Translations under genes and position numbers: made by a program | Origin: Plasmodium coatneyi | Lineage: Eukaryota > Apicomplexa > Aconoidasida > Haemosporida > Plasmodiidae | Length of the DNA stretch: 64,000 nucleotides | NCBI RefSeq assembly: GCF_001680005.1 | Contig: NC_033564.1 | Location: 868,001 to 932,000 of the forward strand | Direction: 5' to 3' | In this document: one piece after another, positions 56,001-64,000 of the stretch | Layout of the letters: each line of letters starts with the position of its first letter | How positions within the stretch are numbered: the stretch's first letter is position 1 | Notes under the pieces: generated by a model | What the model was told of the DNA's origin: nothing | What the model saw: only the letters and a program-made list of their open reading frames with translations | The model's database searches: none

Positions 56001-57758
56001 ATTGTAACTGTCTTTTTTCCGATTAAAATTTATCCCTTCTGATTCCATACGATTAATTTGTTTCTCTATAACATCCCCATCAATGGGGTAGCTCCCATTT
56101 TTTATCTTTCCAAATATGTGGACAACCATATTTTCAACATCTTTCATGTTGTAGTGATCGGGAGTATTTACCTTATTTCCTAGCAGTATTGTCAGTGACA
56201 TATTTCTTGGCTGATAACATTTTTTATGAAATTCAGTCAAAATGTTTTTTATGCTTAGCCTATTCTTTAAAACGTTTTCGCACAAGGTGGTGTAGTTTCC
56301 ATTGACGAAAAATTTCGAATACTTAAAATCTGTGATGTACTGACTAGCATTTTTCAGGCAAGATTCAGGATTATTTTCTATAGAAATGTATTTATTATTA
56401 ATTTCTTTAACTTCATTTTGTATATGTTCTTCAGTAAATACAGGGTAAAACAAATTTTCTGCAAATAAATTAAGCAAATGGTAAATGTCTTCAGAATGGG
56501 CAGTTGCATAGTAACTAGTAAAGGATTCACTAGTATAGCTGTTATATTTTGATGAATACTTTCCCAATTCACTTAATAGAGTTGTATTTCTTTTTTCAGA
56601 TTTATAAAAGATAGCATGCTGCAATAAGTTAGAAATTCCTGGAACTTCATCGAAATCGTCATACCCTCCGCAGTCAACCGATATGGAGAACCCCCCTCTT
56701 GAGGAATATTTATTTATTATTCCTAATACTTTAAAGTCATTACTTTTCAGCTTGAAGTATTCATATTCGTTTCTGTCTTTAGCACCTTTTCTTAAAGTTA
56801 CCTTTTCGGAAAAGATATTTTCATTGTTTTTGTTTATTTTGTTTAAAATTTCATTTTCGTCATATTCAGGGGAGCCATCAGTTAATTTACGGTATGCGCT
56901 TTCATGGAATTGCACTGGTTTTATATTTTGCAGCATGTCTTTTTGGGAATTCGTAACGTGTGTACCGAATTTTTCTTCAGAATGGGCATTTTTTAGTTCA
57001 TTTTCTTTTTTATCTAACCTGTTACTGGTCAAATTTGTGGACTCATTCGATTGGACACCTTTATCGATGGTGTCTTTCGATATTTTACTCTTTTCACTGT
57101 TTGTTTGTCCGCTATTTAACCTTTTCTCATCATTAGCTTCTTCATTATGATTTTTAATGTTTACATCTTTTTGCAGAGATTCCGATTTTTCTATATGCGT
57201 GTCACCCGTTTTTTGTAGGTAGTTATTTATATTGGGGGATCCCCTAATGTCTACACTTTGTTTTCCACTGCTATTTGTTAAATCATCATTGTTAGTAGTC
57301 CTTGTGTTATCCCCCTTTTTGTTTACTTTATCCTTGTCAAAATTTTTCCCTAATAGTTCATCATTCTTTAGTTCAAACTTTTCATTTTTAACGGACGAAT
57401 TCTCATTGCTTGTGTCATTCTTCTGTGAAGTAGCAACCTCTTTTTTGTTGATATTCACACTTTCAGTTTCAATGTCTTCCTGTGTTTTTTCACTCTGCGT
57501 GTTTTTCGATGTGTCTTCATTGGCAAAATTACGAAGGAATATGGATTCATTTTCTGCATTTTTTCCTTTTTCCAAATTGTCTTTATTTTTGGCTATTGAG
57601 TCATAATTAAGCCCGAATAGTATTGCTCCTAATTCATCATCGTTTAATCCATAATTATTCTTGCCATTATTTAGCGCTTTTTGACAGCTTGAACTTTCTT
57701 GATAAAACAGAAGTAACAAGAACAAAATGTTAATAACTGAACATTTTGTAATTGCCAT
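53070..57758 (-). CDS. Peptidase M16-family protein, probably without catalytic activity
   Basis: Single exon, 1,562 residues from the ATG at 57758. The frame continues 12 codons upstream only to a GTG. Residues 5-22 are a signal peptide (SVINILFLLLLFYQESSSC), so it enters the secretory pathway. Residues about 25-290 are Asn/Lys/Glu/Ser-rich. From about 300 the M16/insulinase fold is recognisable: VDCGGYDDFDEVPGISNLLQ, then FTSYYATAHSEDIYHLLNLF and ENLFYPVF, aligning with GSxxDxxxxxGLxHxxEHMxF and the region after it in insulysin. The zinc motif HxxEH reads NLLQH, and the third Glu ligand region (NEVKEINNKY) also lacks its Glu, so zinc binding looks lost. More M16-type domains follow. The stromal processing peptidase is an alternative paralogue but should keep HxxEH. 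The codons are clearly AT-richer than in the genes at the left end. Confidence 0.85.
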   Translation of the reverse strand: MAITKCSVINILFLLLLFYQESSSCQKALNNGKNNYGLNDDELGAILFGLNYDSIAKNKDNLEKGKNAENESIFLRNFANEDTSKNTQSEKTQEDIETESVNINKKEVATSQKNDTSNENSSVKNEKFELKNDELLGKNFDKDKVNKKGDNTRTTNNDDLTNSSGKQSVDIRGSPNINNYLQKTGDTHIEKSESLQKDVNIKNHNEEANDEKRLNSGQTNSEKSKISKDTIDKGVQSNESTNLTSNRLDKKENELKNAHSEEKFGTHVTNSQKDMLQNIKPVQFHESAYRKLTDGSPEYDENEILNKINKNNENIFSEKVTLRKGAKDRNEYEYFKLKSNDFKVLGIINKYSSRGGFSISVDCGGYDDFDEVPGISNLLQHAIFYKSEKRNTTLLSELGKYSSKYNSYTSESFTSYYATAHSEDIYHLLNLFAENLFYPVFTEEHIQNEVKEINNKYISIENNPESCLKNASQYITDFKYSKFFVNGNYTTLCENVLKNRLSIKNILTEFHKKCYQPRNMSLTILLGNKVNTPDHYNMKDVENMVVHIFGKIKNGSYPIDGDVIEKQINRMESEGINFNRKKDSYNDANFIYMEGRNEKEAAFLQSMNELHYSLDLNQKSRYVEILKKEEWGDQLYLYWSSGTNAELCKKVEEFGSMTFLREIFSDFRRNGFYYKISVENKYVYDLEVTSICNKYYLNFGILVKLTQRGKSNLAHLIHICNVFVTETSKLFDRDSLDKGISKYILDYYREKALVTDLNFNSDNVNVSLNDLVIYSNRLLLHADDPSSLLTINTLIEDKHKNDFRNHIKITSLVGSLIRNDNLNIINVVDVFSLTDQSQIPNTTITYALGENPYLVGEGGVTNDVNIALPEINVCPFNNFDHNNVLHEESFFCVPYNNRENFKFSDTKPMFVSEENKNEFRASVLYSMPCLIKSSYGYNVYFKRGLTDAPKVKADFVFYFPSEKFTFYEAIFSRIHIIILKKKIKLFLTDYASCSVNVHIKQNAESYTVHVDSNSYYFAELFSKLGDLLSVKETPSKEEFADAYDELNMYVRSSRELGAEKSLKIMHSLFNQYEPTDKEMDDLLSAYFFYPSYNDYTKYVVEFFHRNYGSIFIYGNVAMTTEKENENTTSYTDQNADNGDSASQWEKRDNRMDTQEKLGEQAFVADSVQVSHNGVGIEYLVNMSESFIKKVTNGVVRRSESTYYTSKLVHNEDVEINIPNMSQNGSSSIIVSYTIESESMLSDVLINIIVDLISSDFVKVSKLRYNDGYMVEVKPFFTRYGLSGLLFIIQSFDKDVEKLEAHICTFVKYVIFQLMNIGMSDMVKKLESMKEYYIINNTIFTFDQEYASITDELTSGMECFDKKYKIIKIFDELINCPKIILNKMNDILKNSKKTIFKEYKTVHESSSKSDEVDNANSYMCNYSHKAPAKLSSVQLAANSRLAKNKQPKERTLRNDTFRMSKLHKKENFINVSNFVEIKRKGFFQYVMDYFRSNVNSPLDDSNYLDFKSCDEEMSKRNFRVFYNFANDVNKIREYFLLKFSSDKEIREKCSVNYEEIRQYCSEH

Positions 57759-60700
57759 TATATGTTTCTTTGTATCTACACAAATTATTTGCACACAAGG
57801 TTATATTTGCTCATTTAAGCACTACAAGGAAACATCATGCGTGTATTTTTCAGAAAAGCATCAACAGTGCAATAATTGAACATCTGTTTACGCATAAATA
57901 ATCCGGAATGTATATATTTCGCCCTTTATTGAAACTGCTTCAAGAAGGCTATATATACACATATAAACACAAAAATACAATAAAAAAAAATGAAAAATGA
58001 ATAAAAGTGCAAATAAAATGAAAATGAAGGTGTCTACACTTTATTTATATTTTTTTATTTTCAGTCTTAATTATTGAAAATAAAATTATGAATGTTCATA
58101 CATTTTTTAAAAGACGTAGACATTTTATACTTTTAAAAAATAAATAGCAGTTTGCTCATTCTGGAAGCTAAATCAGCATGTAATGTAGAATACAGTTATA
58201 TGGTATATAGCGTATAAAAAAGTCATATATATGGAAATATGCATCTTACGAAATCAGCAAAGAAAATAAAGAAGATCATATGAATATTTCACTTTTCTAT
58301 ATTCAAATGCACACACAAAAAATGGCTAGCTGTAACACTATTAAACCTTTTTCAATAAATAAATTTTTTTTTTTATGAATCGTTCATGTATTTTTTTAAA
58401 GTGTTCACAGAACAGTTTAGAGCTAGTTAAAGTTTTTGGAATGTCACACATCCTTTTTACTTATGTAATAATAATGTCTACAGCTATACAGCTAAAATGT
58501 ATGTAAAAAAAAAAAAAAAAAAAAAAATGACGTTTAAGTTTGGCGTGTCAGCTGAAGAAAGGATGCGTTAAACAATAACCTTCACAAATGTGAGAATATC
58601 AGAAGCGAAAATATTGATTATTTTCTCATTGTTCTCAGCATCGTTCATATTTTTCGATCTCGGTTTTGTTTCTTTTTTGCAATTAACTGATACATGTGAA
58701 TATCTTCTTTTTAGACAGCATATTTTTTATGATGTTATTTTAAAAATGAAAGCACTTCAAGCTTAAGTATTTATAAGTTTCCTTCGTGTAGTGGAACACA
58801 TGGTTTCTTATGAACAAAAATATACGGTTGAAGTTTTCATGAAGAAAATTAGTGAAACTTTATATGCTACCTTAAAATTGCAAATCCTAAATGGTACCGT
58901 GTTCATATGCAGCATTTTGGGGGGTAATTAAGAAAATTTAAAGTAGAACAGCAGATACCTTTTCCTTTATTCATTTTATAAAACCATATTTTTCCTATAC
59001 ACATTAACAACTTTTTTTTAGTGTTTAACAGAGAAGTGGGTTTTTTCATTTTATAAAACTGAATGGAGGTTTTTTTACCCTTTGTATAAAGCTCCCTCAT
59101 TTCAGTGTTCTTTTCCATTAAGCAGACACATCAAAAAATACTTAGTTCCTAACCTTTGTTTTAGGAAAGAAATCCAGGTATATATGTAAAACAAAAGAAT
59201 TTAACAGGTCATGTCTTCCTACATATTATATTTCTTTATTATTTGTTGAATCCATGGGTTCATCTCTTATGTCATATGGCTAAAGCTTATTTTTTGTCAG
59301 CTGTTTTACATTTTTTTCAGTCAAATCATCAAATAAAAAAGAACATACGTTTCATCATTTAAGAAGAAATTCCTATGTTTTCTTGTGAGATTTCATTGAG
59401 GTATCCCATTCGCTGATTATTGCACATCTATGGGCAAAAAATATTTATTCAAAAATTTAGAAAAGTAGTGAAATTAATAGAATGTGAATCCGCTTGGTTA
59501 TTTTTTTGTCTAATAGATAATTTATTGATATCCAAAACTACACTTATATTCTATGAAAATAGTTCTAAGATTGATTAGACATGTGTTTTTCACACCAAAC
59601 ACAATAAAAAGAAAAGATTGTAATTACGTTTTTCATGATGTAAAAAAGAGAAATACGTTCAATGGGCTGGTTCAAAAGAATGGAGTTATACGATCATACT
59701 ATGTATTTATAAAATTTTAAAGTGTCACGTCTGGGACATGCCGAATGCGTAAATCTATATATATACTAAGGAAGAACTTTCTCTTACGTATCTTTTAACA
59801 ATTAATATAGTGTTTCATATAAAGAATTTTTTTTTATGGATGTTATAAGGAAATACAAAAAGACAATGAAATAGAAAATATATAGAATAAATTTTATTCT
59901 ATTAAAGCATTTTTACTTTTAAAACAATTAGAGATATTCTATAAATACTTAGAAGTATGGTCAACATATATGTGATAAGCTGTAGACTCTTTTATTTATA
60001 GAATTAAAGTCATACGCATATGGATAATGTCTGCTTTATAAAATATGATAAATAAAGTTCTACACATTTTCTGAATGTTATTGCATTTTCCTATTTTAAG
60101 TGGTAAGGATATTGTAAATTCCTCTCTTCAATAGGTTGAATAAAGTGGAAGTTACCTGCATACTACAATACAAATATTGCTTGAAATATAAACTCTGAAC
60201 TAAAGACCTGCAAAATACGTTAATTCTTTTTTACACAGGGATACGCATTATATGTTTAGTATAACAAAATTTAAGTGTACTTTAAAAAATTTATATAAAA
60301 AAATTGTTTTCAGAATGAGCATGAAACATTACATCAAAAACAACACAAGTATGAATGAATAGATGAGATGGTTCGTCTTTACAGAAAAATTATTTTATTA
60401 TAATTCCAATGTCACATTTATTAAGGCAAATATATTATAGACAAAGAAGTAAAAGAAACATGGGAAATGTATGACGTTAAGGAAGAGTTTAAGCAACATT
60501 TGTCAAAATTCTCTTACTGAGAAGGCACAACAAAGCATGTTTATTACGTATCCATAGAAGAATGGCACTTTTCACAAAAAGTTCTGTCTATTTCTAATAC
60601 GCAGGAAAAGGGTAATAGACAGCTTTTTTTCTTTTTCAATTAAGTTTGAGCATTTGATTTATTGTTATTTTTTCCTACAACTGACAAATCATTTATAAAT

Positions 60701-61639
60701 ATTTATGTGAATATAATACGGTGGATACACTCTATTTTTGCGTTTAATGATATTTTATAAAGTATTCTAAAAAGAGAAAGTATAAGATATAAATGAGCAT
60801 ATAGACACAATTTTACGTTTCATTAAAAATAGTAACATAACTGAACATGTTAAGAAATTATTCATCCACACCATATCATCAGTTAGAATAGAAAGTGTTA
60901 GAAAATGTAACACTAGCGTTTTTCAAATTGAGATTTAATTTGTTGTAGGACAATGAATTTTGAAATAGTTCAATTATAAGAATTACTTGAAATAATTGGG
61001 GGAAAAGATTAAATTTATTAATACCATTAGAAGATAATCATGAACATAGTAATTAAGACAACCCGTTAACAAAATTCGGATATAGTATATCATGCTTATG
61101 GAGCACACAAGTAAAACATAATTGGACAAGTAAATAAAACTTACAGGTGATAAGAAAAATTGATCTGAACTCTGATAAGTGATGTCTAAGTAACCGTCAT
61201 TATTTTGCGAGGAATAAGTGAATAAGATGTCTTAGGTCATATATATATACATTTAAGTATACACAACAAGCACATGAAGCGCATCAGGTCAGTACAGAAA
61301 AAGGGGCATTTAAAGTTACACATGGTAATAAAAGAAAGTCATCGTAATATTCCAGAAATATAGAGCATATAAAAATACGCAGTAAGTATTTTTCTAGAAA
61401 GTGCGATGCAGAATTCATGAACTCAATATATGTGGATACCCTAGTAACAATAACTTATGTTGCTATTTCTTATACGAATTCATAATAAACGTAAAGACAC
61501 AAATGTTTTAACATATAGGAAAAACGTAAAACGCAATTTATATGATAATTAAAAAGTATAAGTTAAATATAAAATAGATTCAAGTGATTAATGTGTTATT
61601 TTATTAAACATAATTACGTTACCTAAAAATGATAAACAT
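57759..61639. other. Gene-free AT-rich pericentromeric region
   Basis: 3.9 kb without a supportable gene. Stop codons are dense in all frames, and the longest frame (minus, 58903-59118) is a Lys-rich 71-codon run without family features. Composition is AT-rich but mixed, unlike the near-pure A/T block that follows. No tandem repeats were obvious. Confidence 0.65.
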
Positions 61640-63840
61640 TTTGAATTAAAGATGAATATTATTATTGTATAACTATAATTAAACAAAACTAATATATAAA
61701 AATAATGCTCAGCAATTATTTAATTATTATAATTTCCCTTATTCTATTACTGAAATAAATTTAAATTAATTAATATATTATTTTCTTAATATAGCTTAAT
61801 TTAATTTATTATTTTTAAATAAATGCTAAAAATTGCCACTTTATAATTTATTAAATATATTATAATATTTAATTTCTTAAAAAACAATTTTATTAAGTAC
61901 AAAATTATTTAATAATAATAATAATAATAATTAAAATATATTTAATATTTTATAGAATTAATTGGTTATAAAATTATTATTTTTCGCATTATATAATTAA
62001 ATGTTTTATTTGTCATATATTAAATTAAAATAATTAAATATTAAAATTATATATAAATGCTTATAAAATTAAATATTATTTATTAACATTTTATTTGATT
62101 TATTTAATATAATTATTTATAAAATTATTATAATATATATATTAATATTTATATAATATATATAATAATTATTACAGAAAATTTTATTATAATTGTATTA
62201 ATTTAATTATAGTATATAATATTATTAATTTATATATACTATTAATTATTTATTTAATTTATTAATTATATTATATTTATTTGAATGTATATAAATTATT
62301 ATGAATTATTTTATTATTTAAATAATTTATTAAAAATAATTATTAATTAATTACAAATAAATGTATTTAATTTATTATTATTAAATAGTATTAAATATTT
62401 ATAATAAAGAAAAAAAAATATATTCCTTTCAATTTAAATAACATTAATAATAAATGCTTTAAATAGATAATTACTATATAATAATATTTTAATATAATTA
62501 ATTTAGTACTCATTTTATTTATTGAAATTAATTTGTTATTATATATATAAATTAATTATTATATATATCTTTATATACTTAATAAATTTTTTAATATAAT
62601 ATATTATTTATTTTTAGAAATATAACATTTAAATAATTAAATTAATTAAATTTACATCAAATTTATTCATTTTAATAAAACCTGTATTAATAGAATTAAC
62701 TTTTATTAAAATAAATATTAAATTATAAAATAAATATTAATATAAATATATTTATTTAATAAAATAAAATTAAATATATTTTAATTATAATTAAATCATA
62801 ATTTAATATCTTGTTAATCATTATATGGAAATATTATTAAAATAATTAATATTATACATAATATATTAATACTGATTAATTAAATAAATATTTATTTATT
62901 TAATATATATCTTGTATAATATAAAATTAAATTTATTTAATATTTATATTTATTAATTAAATTATTCTATTATTTAATTATTTTATCTTATATTAACATT
63001 AATTTAATAAATTAATATGTATAATTTTGTAATTTCATTTTAATATTATACATTTTTTAAGGTAATTTAATTAATTTATTATATCATACTTATAATTAAT
63101 TTGTATATTTATTTCGAAATATATATTTAGTTATATTATTTTATAATATTTAAATTATTTTTTTATAATTAATAATATTATTTTAATTATATATTAAAAT
63201 TAATAAGTTAAATTATATATTATATATATATTTATTATTTAAATAATATATTTTTAATTAAATAATATTTAATGTGTTATATATTTTTTAAATTATAAAT
63301 TTATATTAATTATAATAATATTTTTAAAATAAAATTATATATACTATATTTATTATTGTTTATTTATTAATTATTTTTAAATAATATCAAAATTGCTATT
63401 CTAACATATTAATAATTATTATCATTTTATAATTAATAAAATAAATAATAAAATTAATTATGTCTATTATTTTTATTGTTTCATTAAATATATTTAATAT
63501 TATTTAGAATTGAATAATTAATTATACTTTATTATATTGTTTTGTTTTTAATTAATTATTTTATTTAATTTATTGATTTGTATTAATATTTTATAATGTG
63601 TATTAATATTATACTTTAATATTTTCACTATTAATTTATTTATATCAGCATTATATTTTATTCTTTAGAATAATTTTATTTAATTAATTTATTTAAATAT
63701 TGTTTATTTTATTAATTAATTATTATTTTTAATAATTTATAATATATAATTTTATTTTAATTTTGTTTTACGTTAATATTTATTTATTAAATTTTAGTGT
63801 GTATTATTATTTTTAATTTTATTTCACAAGTCTTAAATTA
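61640..63840. other. Putative centromere (near-pure A/T block of ~2.2 kb)
   Basis: From about 61.6 to 63.8 kb the sequence is almost only A and T. It is made of irregular TTAAT, ATTAT and TATATAA words with very rare G or C, while the flanks contain scattered G and C again. Regional centromeres of Plasmodium are known as 2-2.5 kb blocks of over about 97% A+T, and I recall the P. falciparum chromosome 11 centromere lying close to the EXP1/GCN20/M16 genes, as here. I see no long-period tandem repeat by eye, only short microsatellites. Boundaries are approximate, and flank DNA continues at the right end. Confidence 0.75.
61909..61934 (+). repeat. AAT trinucleotide microsatellite in the A/T block
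   Basis: About seven to eight consecutive AAT units (TTAATAATAATAATAATAATAATTA) within the putative centromere. Confidence 0.85.
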
Positions 63841-64000
63841 TTTTTTACCTTATGTTTTTTCAGCCTATTAATATTTTTAATCAAGGTAGTATTGATTTAT
63901 GGTAATTTTTGTATTTATTTGTTTAGTACAGTTATTATTTGGAGAAAGCATGCTTAAGTTTTTTTACGAAACAAATTTAGAAATTTATGTAACATTTATG

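Noticed and set aside
53070..57758. Apicoplast stromal processing peptidase
   Set aside because: The length is similar, but the zinc motif is lost here and the neighbours EXP1 and GCN20 point to the separate M16 gene I recall from P. falciparum chromosome 11.
58903..59118. 71-codon minus-strand frame in the AT-rich region
   Set aside because: Lys/Ile/Leu composition is that expected of AT-rich DNA. No homologous pattern or splice context.
57759..64000. Subtelomere or chromosome end
   Set aside because: No telomere-type GGGTT[TC]A repeats, no multigene-family genes (PIR/vir, PHIST), and the block is the size of a centromere.

Overview
The window is a nuclear chromosome segment of a malaria parasite, most likely a Plasmodium of the P. 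vivax / P. cynomolgi / P. knowlesi clade. Four things point there: spliced genes with GT-AG introns of about 75-250 bp, very long poly-T and poly-A tracts, a moderately GC-rich gene-bearing part that becomes strongly AT-rich to the right, and recognisable Plasmodium genes (exported protein 1, a TKL-type kinase, a GCN20-type ABC-F protein, a DHHC acyltransferase). The species was not resolved.

Layout. 1-358: start of a small membrane-protein gene that leaves the window on the left (minus). 2268-4646: tRNA CCA-adding enzyme with a bipartite leader (plus). 5038-14667: five-exon gene for a roughly 3,000-residue signal-anchored protein with several tandem repeat arrays (minus). 15902-19258: coiled-coil protein (minus). 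21302-21971: two small plus-strand genes, one resembling the DMAC1/TMEM261 family and one resembling HSBP1. 23565-25188: six-exon DHHC palmitoyltransferase (plus). 25350-29719: long coiled-coil protein with a Sec16-like C-terminal-type motif near its N terminus (minus, 5' end unresolved). 31271-31918: small two-exon gene of unknown function (minus). 32541-36982: TKL-type kinase, probably TKL2 (minus). 40352-42181: WD40 protein (plus). 42348-43925: membrane-anchored protein of unknown function (minus). 45460-46128: EXP1 (minus). 49913-52294: GCN20-like ABC-F ATPase (plus). 53070-57758: M16-family protein whose zinc site has decayed (minus).

From 57.8 kb on I find no genes. The DNA becomes AT-rich, and from about 61.6 to 63.8 kb there is a block of roughly 2.2 kb made almost only of A and T. 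Its size and composition are those of a Plasmodium regional centromere. The order EXP1 - GCN20 - M16 - centromere also matches what I recall of P. falciparum chromosome 11, which supports the call.

The genes are not an operon-like system. They are an ordinary set of housekeeping, secretory and host-interface genes. Loose themes are the secretory pathway (Sec16-like protein, DHHC enzyme), translation (CCA enzyme, GCN20), signalling (TKL kinase, plus a protein carrying 26 tandem basophilic-kinase consensus sites) and the parasitophorous vacuole membrane (EXP1). Exon boundaries were read by hand from splice-site consensus and phase. Internal consistency is good for most genes but no transcript evidence was available.
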